A stretch of DNA of 64,000 nt from Borreliella californiensis (GCF_014205885.1 NZ_JACHFB010000001.1:398750-462749); one strand, 5' to 3'; positions 19,457 to 28,286 are shown, counted from the first letter of the stretch. Notes: generated by a model from the letters alone, not told the origin. Numbers and translations: made by a program.

Positions 19457-20656
19457 TTAATAATCCGCTAGCATATTAGCATTAGTACAAAATTTTAAAA
19501 TTTCTTTGGCTACTTCTGATTTTTCCATTTCTGGCAGTTCTTTTGTGCTTTGTTTATTTATTATATAAACTTTGTTTAAGTTTGACCCAAAATATTTAAG
19601 TTCATTTGCAATGATAAAGTCCAAATTTTTATTTTTCAATTTTTCTTTAGCTTTTTGAATTAAATTTTTAGAATCCTCAGCGCAAAATCCAACAACAATT
19701 TGGTTTTTAAGCTTATTGTGTCCCACGTGTTTGATTATGTCAGGATTTTTTACTAATTTTATATATAATTCATTGGTTTTATTTTTTTTAATTTTACTAC
19801 TTAAAATGTGTTTGGGTTTAAAATCGGCAACAGCTGCAGCCCCAATTATTATTTCAAATTTATTATATATCTTGAGAACCTCTTTGTACATTTCCATTGC
19901 AGATTTTATTTTTATAATATTGACACCTTCAGGCTCATTTTCATTGGTTGGTCCTGTAATAATTGTAACTTGGGCTCCTAGTTTGACAGCCTCTTGTGCT
20001 AAGCAAAACCCCATTTTTCCCGTTGATGTATTTGAAAAATAGCGAATTGGATCTATTAATTCTTCAGTTCTGGATGCTGTGATAAGTATTTTTTTGTTTT
20101 TAAGGTAGTAATCTTTTTGATTAAATTCATTCAATATTATTTTTATAATTTTGTCTTCATTTTTAAGGCGCCCTAAAGCATTTGATGAGCAAGCCAGAAA
20201 TCCTTTATCAGGCTCAATGAATTTATAATGATAGGCTTTAAGCTTTTTTATATTTTCTTTTAAAATAGGGTTTGAATACATTGCACTATTCATTGCTATT
20301 GCAAAATAAGTAGGAGCTGTGCTTGCAGATATTATTGTAGTTAATGCATCATCAGCAATTCCTGATGCAATTTTAGATATTGTGTTGTAGGTAGCAGGAA
20401 TAATAAGAATTAGATGTGCCCATTTTGCAATTTTTATATGCTCAACCTTGTTATGATCTAAATTCCATAAACTAGTAATTATTTTGTTCTTAGAAATGGC
20501 TTCTAAAGTTAATGGAGTAATAAATTTAGTTGCATTCTGTGTCATTATAACTTTAACGTCATATCCTAATTGAACTAAACTAGAAACTATGTATACGGAT
20601 TTGTAAGCGGCTATGCCTCCACATATACCAATTAATATATGTTTATTTTTATTCAT
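19457..20656 (-). CDS. coaBC: Bifunctional phosphopantothenoylcysteine synthetase/decarboxylase
   Basis: Two consecutive steps of coenzyme A synthesis: 4'-phosphopantothenate is joined to cysteine (CoaB) and then decarboxylated (CoaC). The N-terminal flavoprotein half has GICGGIAAYKSV, the FITPLTLEAIS segment and the substrate-clamp-type AMNSAMYSNP; the C-terminal half has ILITASRTEELIDPIRYFSNTSTGKMG. The usual CoaC histidine region lies in LDHNKVEHIKIAKWAHLILI. 399 residues, normal length. It diverges from yhdT-panF, which imports pantothenate, so this is a small CoA-supply locus. Confidence 0.95.
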   Translation of the reverse strand: MNKNKHILIGICGGIAAYKSVYIVSSLVQLGYDVKVIMTQNATKFITPLTLEAISKNKIITSLWNLDHNKVEHIKIAKWAHLILIIPATYNTISKIASGIADDALTTIISASTAPTYFAIAMNSAMYSNPILKENIKKLKAYHYKFIEPDKGFLACSSNALGRLKNEDKIIKIILNEFNQKDYYLKNKKILITASRTEELIDPIRYFSNTSTGKMGFCLAQEAVKLGAQVTIITGPTNENEPEGVNIIKIKSAMEMYKEVLKIYNKFEIIIGAAAVADFKPKHILSSKIKKNKTNELYIKLVKNPDIIKHVGHNKLKNQIVVGFCAEDSKNLIQKAKEKLKNKNLDFIIANELKYFGSNLNKVYIINKQSTKELPEMEKSEVAKEILKFCTNANMLADY

Positions 20657-20730
20657 ATAATTTATATTATATAATATACATTATATTTGAATTTATAAAT
20701 TTTGATGTCCCTTTGTTAAGGTTGTTTTAA

Positions 20731-20925
20731 ATGAGAAATAGGATTTTGTACGCTGTATTATTTTATGTTTTTATGTTTTTCTTGTGGTTTTGTTTTGCCT
20801 ATTTTATTGACACATCAGCTACTATATTTAATATTCCTTTGTGGTTTTTTGGGTCAGGAATTTTATTTCCCGGTATAAATTTTTTTTTGGTTTGTTTTTT
20901 TATTTTAGTAATTAGTAAAACTTAA
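20731..20925 (+). CDS. yhdT: YhdT family small membrane protein
   Basis: 64 residues with two membrane helices (about 5-30 and 40-62) and the segment NIPLWFFGSGILFPGINF, typical of the YhdT (DUF997) family, which in many bacteria is encoded immediately before panF. It is probably an accessory subunit of the pantothenate symporter, by analogy with small subunits of other sodium-solute symporters; this is inference from gene order. ATG 20731 has AAGG nine bases upstream. A 60-base gap with an AT-rich hairpin separates it from panF. Confidence 0.8.
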   Translation: MRNRILYAVLFYVFMFFLWFCFAYFIDTSATIFNIPLWFFGSGILFPGINFFLVCFFILVISKT

Positions 20926-20928
20926 TAC

Positions 20929-20947
20929 ATTATCGATAATTTTTTTT
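20929..20947 (+). terminator. ATTATCGATAAT palindrome plus T run between yhdT and panF
   Basis: A 12-base perfect palindrome (20929-20940) is followed directly by seven T residues, then by A-rich sequence up to the panF ribosome site AGAGG (20971-20975). It resembles a weak intrinsic terminator or attenuator, which would lower panF relative to yhdT. The stem is AT-rich, so it is uncertain. Confidence 0.3.
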
Positions 20948-20985
20948 AAAAAAAAATAAAAAAAAGAAATAGAGGTAGATTTTTA

Positions 20986-22317
20986 TTGTTAAATAAATAC
21001 TTTCTTGCAAATCGAAATATTAATTTTATTGTTATGGCTTTGTTATTTTCGTCTAGCTATATTAGTGCTAGTAGTTTTATTTCTGGGCCTTCTGCTGTTT
21101 ATAAGTATGGGTTATCTTTTATATTATTAGCTACTATACAAATTCCCACAACTTTAATTGTTTTTATTATTGTTGGTCAGAGATTAAATTGCGAATCAAA
21201 AAAAATTAATGCAATTAATATTATTGATTATATTAGGCATAGATATGAAAGTGATTTTTTAGCGCTAATGAGTGGATGTGTATTGATTTTTTTTTCAATG
21301 TTTTTGATTTCTGCTCAATTAATAGGTGGTGCTAAGCTTATAGAAGTTTTTTGGGGTATTGATTACGCAGTTGGTCTTTTGTTTTTTGCCTTATTAGTTT
21401 TTATTTATGTATTTTTTGGTGGCTTTAAGGCAGTAGCTTATACAGATTTGATTCAAGGATTTTTAATGCTAGTTTCATCTGTTATTTTGTTTTCCAAGAT
21501 GCTAGATTTGGGAGGGGGTATTAATAATTTATTAAAAACAGCAACATCTAGTTTAGATAAAAACCTTTTACTTCCTTCAAATGTTGACCTAAAGCCACAA
21601 TATATAATTTCTTTTTGGATATTGATAGGAATAGGAATATTAGGGCAGCCCCAGATTATTAATAATTTTATAGCATTTAAAGATGAGAATGCTATAAAAT
21701 TATCTCTTCCCATTTCTACCTTTATTATCAGCTTTTTAATTGTTTTGATGCATTTGATAGGGTTTTTTGCTGTTATTCTTTTTCCGGATTTAAATCCAAA
21801 TGATAAAGTTGTTTTAAATGTAGCTTTAAAAGTTTTAAGTCCTTTTTATTGTTTTATGTTTTTTATGGGGCTTTTATCTGCAATAATGTCTACGGTAGAT
21901 TCAAATTTGCTCTTAATGACATCTGTTTTAATAAAGTCAATATTTATTTATAAAAAAGATTTAAAAGAAGATATAAAGGTTAGCAGGGTAATAATGATTT
22001 CTAATATTTTTTTTATTTTAATAATACTTATATTTTCTCTCTTTCCTCCTAATTTCTTATTCTTTGTTAATATTTTTGCTTTTGGGGCTTTGGAAGTTTC
22101 ATTTTTTCCCATTATTGTTTTTGGACTTTATTTAAATTTTGTAAGTAAAATGGCGGCTTTTGCTTCTATGTTTTTAGGTTTAATACTTTATTTGTGCATT
22201 TTATTCTTTGGTTTAAATATTTGGTTTTTTCATCCCGTTTTTCCATCATTTTTTGTTTCTATATTTACGTTTTTAATAGTTAATTTTTTTTGTAAAAAAA
22301 ATATTAAGGCTTGTTAG
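20986..22317 (+). CDS. panF: Sodium/pantothenate symporter
   Basis: Member of the sodium:solute symporter family with about 12-13 membrane helices over 443 residues. Family features include SSSYISASSFISGPSAVYKYGLSF near the N-terminus, the VFFGGFKAVAYTDLIQGFLML region and MGLLSAIMSTVDSNLLLMTS. Imports pantothenate with sodium. Substrate choice rests on the YhdT neighbour and on coaBC next door, as related symporters carry proline or other solutes. Start TTG 20986 with AGAGG upstream. I saw no pantothenate synthesis gene in the window. Confidence 0.88.
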   Translation: MLNKYFLANRNINFIVMALLFSSSYISASSFISGPSAVYKYGLSFILLATIQIPTTLIVFIIVGQRLNCESKKINAINIIDYIRHRYESDFLALMSGCVLIFFSMFLISAQLIGGAKLIEVFWGIDYAVGLLFFALLVFIYVFFGGFKAVAYTDLIQGFLMLVSSVILFSKMLDLGGGINNLLKTATSSLDKNLLLPSNVDLKPQYIISFWILIGIGILGQPQIINNFIAFKDENAIKLSLPISTFIISFLIVLMHLIGFFAVILFPDLNPNDKVVLNVALKVLSPFYCFMFFMGLLSAIMSTVDSNLLLMTSVLIKSIFIYKKDLKEDIKVSRVIMISNIFFILIILIFSLFPPNFLFFVNIFAFGALEVSFFPIIVFGLYLNFVSKMAAFASMFLGLILYLCILFFGLNIWFFHPVFPSFFVSIFTFLIVNFFCKKNIKAC

Positions 22318-22326
22318 GGATATTTT

Positions 22327-23274
22327 TTGCATTTGGATAAGTATATTCTTTTAGAAGTACTTGCTAATGATAATGGCAAGCGACTAGATTCAATTTTAAT
22401 TAAAATTTTGAATTTTTCAAAGATTCAGATAATAAAACATATTAGAAAGGGTGATATTAGGTTAAATGGCCTAAAATCACATTTTTCATGCAGAGTTTGT
22501 AAGGGTGATAAAATTTATTTATATAAATCTTTAGCCCAAAGTTTGAACTTAATCATGGATGAATGCTTTAAAAGCAATATTGATTTTGAATGTATTCGAA
22601 AAAGAATAATTTATGAGGACAGCGATTTACTTGTTTTAGATAAGCAAAGAGGCATTTTAGTTCATGGAGGCAAAAATTCTCTTGATTTTTTAGTGAATGC
22701 TTATCTTTTAAGTCAAAATTTAAGATCTCTAAGCTTTAAACCTTCGGCAGTTCATAGGCTTGATAGGAATACCTCTGGTATTATTATTTTTGCAAAAAAT
22801 ATAAATACTGCAAGAAAGTTAAGTGAGGCATTTAGTGGTGGATCTATAATTAAAAAATATTTTGCAATACTTTTAGGGGAGGTTAAGTCAACTGTTGTTT
22901 ATAAAAATCATTTATTTAGAAATAAAAGGTTGAGAAAAACTTTTGTTTTAGAGGATAAGGGGATTGTTAATGCAATTACAAAGGTTAATCCAATATTATC
23001 TTCCAAAAGAGCTACTCTTGCTGAGATTGTTATTGAAACAGGTTTTACTCATCAAATAAGGTCTCAGTGTTCCTTTAACAAGCATCCTTTAATTAATGAC
23101 AAGAAATACTGTGATAAATTTAAAAAAAGCAATTACTTTTTACATGCTTTTTTGGTAAAATTTAATGGAACATTCTTTAAAAAGAATGAATTTTACTCTA
23201 AGCCTAGTTTAGAATTTTTAAAGCAAGTAAAAGATATTTTTGATGTCTATGAATTTTCAGAATTTTTCAAGTAA
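22327..23274 (+). CDS. RluA/RluC/RluD family 23S rRNA pseudouridine synthase
   Basis: N-terminal S4 RNA-binding domain (about residues 12-75: NDNGKRLDSILIKILN, GDIRLNG) and a pseudouridine synthase domain with the catalytic motif AVHRLDRNTSGIIIFAKN, the RluD-type H-R-L-D. The last motif is TGFTHQIRSQ. 315 residues, close to RluC and RluD. RluC (955/2504/2580) and RluD (1911/1915/1917) cannot be told apart by eye, so no symbol is given. Start TTG 22327; a second TTG at 22333 is possible. Its 3' end overlaps the next gene. Confidence 0.88.
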   Translation: MHLDKYILLEVLANDNGKRLDSILIKILNFSKIQIIKHIRKGDIRLNGLKSHFSCRVCKGDKIYLYKSLAQSLNLIMDECFKSNIDFECIRKRIIYEDSDLLVLDKQRGILVHGGKNSLDFLVNAYLLSQNLRSLSFKPSAVHRLDRNTSGIIIFAKNINTARKLSEAFSGGSIIKKYFAILLGEVKSTVVYKNHLFRNKRLRKTFVLEDKGIVNAITKVNPILSSKRATLAEIVIETGFTHQIRSQCSFNKHPLINDKKYCDKFKKSNYFLHAFLVKFNGTFFKKNEFYSKPSLEFLKQVKDIFDVYEFSEFFK

Positions 23275-24190
23275 TTTTTTTTTAAAAAAAATATTAGGCA
23301 AGGTTAAAAATCTTGCAACTAGTATTAAACATAAATTTGTTAGAGTGAAGGTGTATGCATTAGTAGGATCTGCTGGAACTGGTAAGAGCTTTAGATCACA
23401 TTTGGTAGCAGATAAATATTCAATACCTTTAATCATTGATGATGGTGTGTTAATTAAAAACATGAAAATTATTGCTGGAAGTTCTGCTAAGTTTGAAGAC
23501 AATGTTTTTAAAGCGGTAAGGCGATCTGTATTTGAAGATGATGATCATTGCAGAGAAATGCTTGAAGTACTTGCAAGAGAAGAATTTAATAAAATATTAA
23601 TATTAGGAACAAGTCTTAAAATGATAGACAAAATAATTTCAAGACTTTTGTTGCCAAATGTTTTTAAGATTATTTACATAACAGATGTTTCAACCAGACA
23701 GGAAATAGAAAAAGCAAGGATTTCAAGGCAAATGGGGGAGCATGTTGTACCAGCAGCTGCTTTTGAAATAACGTCTATTAGACCCAATTTGCTATTAAAT
23801 TCAATTAAAGTTTTTTTTAAAAGCGGATGGTTTTTTGCTAGGAAGAAAAATTATATTCGATCTGTTGTAAGGCCCCATTTTTATGAAGAAGGGGTTTTAT
23901 CTATTTCTAAGAGGGCTGTAAGGCAAATTATTGAACATTGTGTTTCTGAGTATGATAGAAATTATATTGTTTATGATCTTAAAATCAAAAAAGATGGAAA
24001 CAATTACCTTTTTAAGCTGTTTTTAAATATCCCTCTTGGAAATAACTTGCTTAATAATACAGAAATGCTTAGAACCTATATTATTACAAACGTACTTAAG
24101 TATACAATAATTAATATATTATCTATTGATATAGTTATACATAAATTTTATGACAAAAAAGATTATTTAGAAGAGAGCTATGAAGGTTGA
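23243..24190 (+). CDS. P-loop NTPase with a possible Asp23-like C-terminal domain
   Basis: Function unknown. Residues about 38-60 hold a Walker A loop GSAGTGKS, after a short basic N-terminus, in a nucleotide kinase-like domain (about 35-190). Residues about 210-300 begin VLSISKRAVRQIIEHCVSE and continue with strands LKIKKDGNNYLFKLFLNIPLGN and SIDIVIHKF. That pattern resembles the Asp23/alkaline-shock (DUF322) fold, my reading by eye. It overlaps the pseudouridine synthase by about 32 bases and murC by 11. Start choices are TTG 23240, ATG 23243 and ATG 23249; ribosome-site evidence is weak. Confidence 0.7.
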   Translation: MSMNFQNFSSNFFLKKILGKVKNLATSIKHKFVRVKVYALVGSAGTGKSFRSHLVADKYSIPLIIDDGVLIKNMKIIAGSSAKFEDNVFKAVRRSVFEDDDHCREMLEVLAREEFNKILILGTSLKMIDKIISRLLLPNVFKIIYITDVSTRQEIEKARISRQMGEHVVPAAAFEITSIRPNLLLNSIKVFFKSGWFFARKKNYIRSVVRPHFYEEGVLSISKRAVRQIIEHCVSEYDRNYIVYDLKIKKDGNNYLFKLFLNIPLGNNLLNNTEMLRTYIITNVLKYTIINILSIDIVIHKFYDKKDYLEESYEG

Positions 24191-25586
24191 TTTTGACAAT
24201 TTGAATAATATTTTTTTTGTAGGAATTAAGGGTGCTGGGGTTTGTTCTTTGGCTTGTTTTTTGAATTCAAAAGGGTATTGTGTAGAAGGGGTAGATGTCT
24301 CTGATAAATTTCATACTGATGAAATTTTAAGCAAGAATAAAATATCTTATTATGAGAATATTTATGAGTTTTCATTAAAAGAACTTGATAAATTTTTTGA
24401 TTTAATAGTATATTCTTCAGCCTATGATAAGGATGGTTTGCAAGTTTTACTTGAGGCAAAAGAATTAAATATACCTATTTTATCTTATCCTGAGGTTCTT
24501 GGTGAGCTTTCTAGAAAGTACTATAGTATTGGAATTGCAGGTTCTCATGGTAAAACTACCACTACGGCGTTTTTAGGTGTTCTTTTTAACAAATTAGGAT
24601 TAAATCCCAATGTTATTGTAGGATCAAGTGTTAAAGATTTTAAAGATAATTCTTCAATAGCAGGTATTAGTAATATTTTTATTGTTGAGACTTGTGAGTA
24701 TAAAAAACATTTTTTGAATTTTAGCCCTAATATGCTTATTTTAACCAATATTGACTATGAGCATGTTGATTTTTTTAAAAGTTATGAGGCGCTTGAAGAC
24801 GCTTTTTTACAGTATATTAATAATTTGAAGAAAAATGGAATATTAATAATTAATTCCGATGATAATAATTTGCTTAAAATTAAAAGGCAAATTAACAGAA
24901 AAGATATAAATATTTTTAGCTATGGATCTAGTGATTTATCTGATTTTAAAATAAGCAATATTGCAGTTAAGAGTGAGTATTTTTGTTTTTCTTTTTTAGG
25001 CTTGTTAAACGTTGAGCTTAAGACCGTTTTATTTCATAATGTATTAAATTTTTCAGCAGCTCTTATGGCTTTAAATCTTTTTTTAGAAAGTAATGGAAAA
25101 TCAATTTTTGATTTTGAAGAAGCAATAAAGAAAATTGCAAGAAATTATAGTGGTATAAAAAGAAGGGTTGAAGTTGTTAAAGAGGAAAATGGAGTGATTT
25201 ACATGGACGATTATGCTCACCATCCCAGGGAAATTAGAAATACACTTTTTGGTATTAAAAATTTTTATAAGAACAAACGTATAATTTTGGATTTTATGCC
25301 CCATACCTTTACAAGAACAAAAGAATTTTTTGCAGATTTTGTTGAAGTTCTAAGTGCTGCCGATATATTAATTTTGCACAATATATATCTTTCAAATAGG
25401 GAAAATTTTAATCCAGATGAACTTTCTGTTAAATTGTTTTCAAATATTAAAAGAATAAATAAAAATACTTATTTTTTTAAAGATGCTAAAGACTCTATTG
25501 ACTTTATAAAAAGTTTATTAATGCCGGGAGATTTGTTTATTACAATGGGCGCTGGAAATAATTTTATTTTACACGATTTTCTGTAA
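24180..25586 (+). CDS. murC: UDP-N-acetylmuramate--L-alanine ligase
   Basis: Cytosolic ATP-dependent ligase that adds the first amino acid of the peptidoglycan stem. Motifs: FFVGIKGAGVCSLA (nucleotide-sugar binding), AGSHGKTTTTAFLG (P-loop), ETCEYKKHFLNFSPN, and the C-terminal MDDYAHHPREIRNTL and MGAGN. 468 residues, full length. ATG 24180 overlaps the end of the preceding gene by 11 bases. The rest of the mur set is elsewhere, except murJ at 16.5 kb. Confidence 0.96.
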   Translation: MKVDFDNLNNIFFVGIKGAGVCSLACFLNSKGYCVEGVDVSDKFHTDEILSKNKISYYENIYEFSLKELDKFFDLIVYSSAYDKDGLQVLLEAKELNIPILSYPEVLGELSRKYYSIGIAGSHGKTTTTAFLGVLFNKLGLNPNVIVGSSVKDFKDNSSIAGISNIFIVETCEYKKHFLNFSPNMLILTNIDYEHVDFFKSYEALEDAFLQYINNLKKNGILIINSDDNNLLKIKRQINRKDINIFSYGSSDLSDFKISNIAVKSEYFCFSFLGLLNVELKTVLFHNVLNFSAALMALNLFLESNGKSIFDFEEAIKKIARNYSGIKRRVEVVKEENGVIYMDDYAHHPREIRNTLFGIKNFYKNKRIILDFMPHTFTRTKEFFADFVEVLSAADILILHNIYLSNRENFNPDELSVKLFSNIKRINKNTYFFKDAKDSIDFIKSLLMPGDLFITMGAGNNFILHDFL

Positions 25587-25596
25587 GGGTGTTATA

Positions 25597-26463
25597 GTGA
25601 AAAGTATGACGGGATTTTTTTATTTGGAAAAGATAATTGGTAACTATATGTTTAGTGTTAATTTAAAATCTTATAATGGAAAGTTTTTAGAATTTAAATT
25701 TAGGTTACCAGAAATTTTTTCTGGCTATGATCTTGATATAAGAAATTTGATTTCAAAATATATTAGCAGAGGCAATGTTTTTTTAAATGTAGGATATAAA
25801 GAATTGGTCCCTCGTGTGAATTTTACAGTTAATCCTAATTATATTGAGGCTATTTCTAGACTTAGAGATTCTTTAGCGCATACCAATCTTAATATTAAAA
25901 ACGAACTAAGTTTAGGTGATTTTTTATCATTAAAGGGAGCTTTGATAATTGACGAGGATAGTGAGCATCAAGAAGAGATTTATGGGCTGTTTAAAGGTGT
26001 TCTAGAGGAAACCTTATTCCATTACAATAGTGGAAGAAGTTTTGAAGGAGAAAACACTAAATCGGATATAGTCTCAACCCTTGTTTTAATAGAGCGGGAT
26101 CTTAAAATTGTTAAAGATGCTTGCAGTGATATAAATGTCAGATTATTTGCAAGCATTAAAGAAAATATCTCTAAATTAATGGATGAATTTAGAGATTTAA
26201 GTATTGCAGAAGAGGCAGCTAAAATGGCAATTCGTTTGGACATTAACGAAGAGATTATGCGTCTAGATTCTCATATAGAAGCTTTTTATAAAAATCTTGA
26301 ATATGAGATATGTGGTAAAGTTCTTGAATTTATTTCTCAAGAAATGCACAGAGAAATAACAACTATGAGTAATAAGGCGGTTGATCTTGATATTAAGAAT
26401 TTGATTTTAAATATGAAGTTAAATTTAGAAAAAATAAAAGAGCAAATAAGGAATGTTGAATGA
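25597..26463 (+). CDS. yicC: YicC family endoribonuclease
   Basis: 288 residues with the N-terminal signature MKSMTGFFYLEK and SVNLKSYNGKFLEFKFRLPE, and the conserved C-terminal HREITTMSNKAVDLDIKNLIL (DUF1732). The family was long uncharacterised; work on E. coli YicC, recalled from memory, describes it as an endoribonuclease. The usual C-terminal form is NTIGSKA; here it is TTMSNKA. GTG 25597 starts it, after a GGGTG-containing stretch. It overlaps the kinase-like gene by four bases (ATGA), so the two are probably translationally coupled. Confidence 0.9.
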   Translation: MKSMTGFFYLEKIIGNYMFSVNLKSYNGKFLEFKFRLPEIFSGYDLDIRNLISKYISRGNVFLNVGYKELVPRVNFTVNPNYIEAISRLRDSLAHTNLNIKNELSLGDFLSLKGALIIDEDSEHQEEIYGLFKGVLEETLFHYNSGRSFEGENTKSDIVSTLVLIERDLKIVKDACSDINVRLFASIKENISKLMDEFRDLSIAEEAAKMAIRLDINEEIMRLDSHIEAFYKNLEYEICGKVLEFISQEMHREITTMSNKAVDLDIKNLILNMKLNLEKIKEQIRNVE

Positions 26464-27002
26464 AAATAGCACTTTCTGGTAAGAGTGGTTGTGGTAATAC
26501 TACTGTAAGTGGCATGATTGCCAAACATTACGGTCTTGAGTTTATTAATTATACTTTTCATGATATTGCAAGAGAACATAATATCCCTTTTTCAGAGTTT
26601 TATGAAAAAGAGATAATAGGAAGAGATGATTATTATTGGGATAGGTATCTTGATAATAAATTGTCTATGCTTTCTAAAAGAAATAATACAGTACTTGCTT
26701 CTCGTCTTGCTATTTGGATTTCTAAGAGTGCTGATTTAAAAATATATCTTTATGCTAAAATGGAAGTTAGAGCTGAAAGAATAATGACTAGAGAAGGGGG
26801 CATGTATTCTGATGTTTTAAGCAGTACTTTTAGTAGAGATGAAAATGATAAAAAAAGATATTTAGCTATATACAATATAGATATTGATGATTATTTTTCA
26901 GAGACCGATTTAGTGATTGATGTTACAAACATTAATCCAAATGAAGCTTTTGAATTAATTAGAGATGAAATTGATAAAAGAAACTTGAAAAAAATAAGCT
27001 AA
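26460..27002 (+). CDS. Cytidylate kinase-like protein with altered P-loop
   Basis: 180 residues, close to the short archaeal-type CMP kinase family. It has family-like features: LEFINYTFHDIAREHNIPFSEF, GRDDYYWDRYLDNKL, ASRLAIWIS, RAERIMTREG and a D-x-D-Y near the end. The P-loop reads GKSGCGNTT, so the invariant Walker A lysine is asparagine, which may change ATP use. As I recall, spirochaetes keep a second, standard cmk elsewhere, so this may be a divergent or regulatory paralogue. Position between yicC and rpoZ suggests co-expression with RNA metabolism genes. Confidence 0.8.
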   Translation: MKIALSGKSGCGNTTVSGMIAKHYGLEFINYTFHDIAREHNIPFSEFYEKEIIGRDDYYWDRYLDNKLSMLSKRNNTVLASRLAIWISKSADLKIYLYAKMEVRAERIMTREGGMYSDVLSSTFSRDENDKKRYLAIYNIDIDDYFSETDLVIDVTNINPNEAFELIRDEIDKRNLKKIS

Positions 27003-27037
27003 ATTTATTTGATATGGTTATTTTATAAGGAGATTAA

Positions 27038-27238
27038 ATGACTAAAGTGCCTTTAAAAAAAATACAAGATTTTGATGGAAATTTTTATGAACTTGTTGTT
27101 GCAACTATAATGCGCACAGAGCAAATCATAGACAATATTTCTTTAGCAGAACATGCTACTTTTGATGATAAAATATTAGGACAAGCTTTTAATGATGTTT
27201 TGACTGGTAAATATAGCTATTCAATTGAAGGAAGATAG
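27038..27238 (+). CDS. rpoZ: RNA polymerase omega subunit
   Basis: 66 residues, start ATG 27038 with AAGGAG upstream (TATAAGGAGATTAAATG context). The sequence [18 protein letters not shown] fits the omega helix that clamps the beta' subunit (usual form: FELVLVAAKRARQL). It is short and divergent, as in other spirochaetes. The 3' end overlaps miaA by 14 bases. In many bacteria rpoZ follows gmk; here the nucleotide-kinase-like gene takes that place. Confidence 0.82.
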   Translation: MTKVPLKKIQDFDGNFYELVVATIMRTEQIIDNISLAEHATFDDKILGQAFNDVLTGKYSYSIEGR

Positions 27239-28145
27239 AATAGTTTTTATTTTTGGTCCTACAGCTGTGGGCAAAAGCAATATTTTGTTTCATTTTCCAA
27301 AAAATAAAGCAGAAGTTATTAATGTTGACTCTATTCAAGTGTATAAAGAGTTTAATATAGCCTCTTCAAAGCCAAGTAAAAATTTAATGAAACATATAAA
27401 GCACCATTTAGTAGATTTTTTAGATCCTCAAAAGGAGTATACTATTGGAATTTTTTACGAACAAGCTTTAAAAATAGTAAAAGAAATAAGACAGAAAAAA
27501 AAAATTCCTATATTTGTAGGAGGTACTGCTTTTTATTTTAAGCATTTAAAGGATGGATTTCCTTTAACACCTTTTGTTACTTCTAAAATAAGAATTTATG
27601 TAAACAATCTTTTAGATCTTAAAGGTAAATCTTATCTCTTAAAAGAATTGAAAAATGTAGATCCCATTAGATTTAATATGTTAAATAAAAATGATATTTA
27701 TCGCATTAAAAGATCGCTTGAGGTTTACTATCAAACAGGAATTCCTATTAGCCAATTTCAAAAAAACCAAAATAGCGAGTTTAAGAATATTGTGATTATA
27801 GGCCTTAAGAGATCTTTTGAAGATTTGAAAACTAGAATATCAATAAGAATTAATGAAATGCTCAATAACGGATTACTTTCCGAGATTAAAGGTTTGTTCG
27901 GTAAAGGTTACAATGAAAATACCCCAGCTTTTAAAGGGATAGGCTATAATGAGTTTTTGCTATGGAAAAGTAGACCTTGTTATGGTTTAAATGATATAAT
28001 AAGTTTAATAAACAAAAATTCGTTTTTATATGCAAAAAGGCAAATGACCTTTTTTGCCAAAATTTCTGATGTTTTATGGCTTCATCCAGAGGATGATTTA
28101 GATGACATTTTGAATTTAATTTTTAAAGTTGATAAGGAGATTTAA
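27225..28145 (+). CDS. miaA: tRNA dimethylallyltransferase
   Basis: Adds the isopentenyl group to A37 of tRNAs reading UNN codons. Motifs: [14 protein letters not shown] (P-loop), [19 protein letters not shown], the [16 protein letters not shown] segment, and [10 protein letters not shown] near the C-terminus. 306 residues, normal. Start TTG 27225 lies inside the end of rpoZ; it gives [11 protein letters not shown], the expected N-terminus. The bS22 gene begins three bases after its stop. Confidence 0.95.
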   Translation: MKEDRIVFIFGPTAVGKSNILFHFPKNKAEVINVDSIQVYKEFNIASSKPSKNLMKHIKHHLVDFLDPQKEYTIGIFYEQALKIVKEIRQKKKIPIFVGGTAFYFKHLKDGFPLTPFVTSKIRIYVNNLLDLKGKSYLLKELKNVDPIRFNMLNKNDIYRIKRSLEVYYQTGIPISQFQKNQNSEFKNIVIIGLKRSFEDLKTRISIRINEMLNNGLLSEIKGLFGKGYNENTPAFKGIGYNEFLLWKSRPCYGLNDIISLINKNSFLYAKRQMTFFAKISDVLWLHPEDDLDDILNLIFKVDKEI

Positions 28146-28148
28146 GGA

Positions 28149-28244
28149 GTGCCTTGCGGAAGAAAAAGAAAATTAAAAAAGATTTCTACCCATAAAAGGA
28201 AGAAAAAAAGAAGAAAAAATAGACATAAGAAAAAAAATAAATAA
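28149..28244 (+). CDS. Ribosomal protein bS22 (AURKAIP1/COX24-like), 31 residues
   Basis: A tiny, highly basic ORF missed by length-filtered gene callers. It starts at GTG 28149 with an AAGGAG site at 28134-28139 (nine bases upstream) and stops at TAA 28242. The product begins MPCGRKRKLKKISTHKRKK and ends in more Arg/Lys/Asn/His residues; 20 of 31 residues are K or R. The K-x-S-x-H-K-R-K-K and R-K-N-R-H-K-K-K pattern matches the AURKAIP1/COX24 family, which includes actinobacterial bS22. From memory, a cryo-EM structure of the B. burgdorferi 70S ribosome reported an unannotated bS22. It sits on the 30S subunit. Three bases separate it from miaA. Confidence 0.82.
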   Translation: MPCGRKRKLKKISTHKRKKKRRKNRHKKKNK

Positions 28245-28249
28245 TTTAT

Positions 28250-28280
28250 TACATAGATCGGACTTTTGTCCGGTTATGTA
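28250..28280. terminator. Hairpin between bS22 and a convergent lipoprotein gene
   Basis: TACATA and TATGTA (28250-28255, 28275-28280) flank an inner CGGAC-TTTT-GTCCG stem with a small internal bulge. It is GC-rich for this genome. On the minus strand it is followed by a U-rich stretch (opposite the bS22 coding end), so it is a good intrinsic terminator for the lipoprotein gene and possibly for the rpoZ-miaA-bS22 unit. Confidence 0.6.
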
Positions 28281-28286
28281 GTGGAG

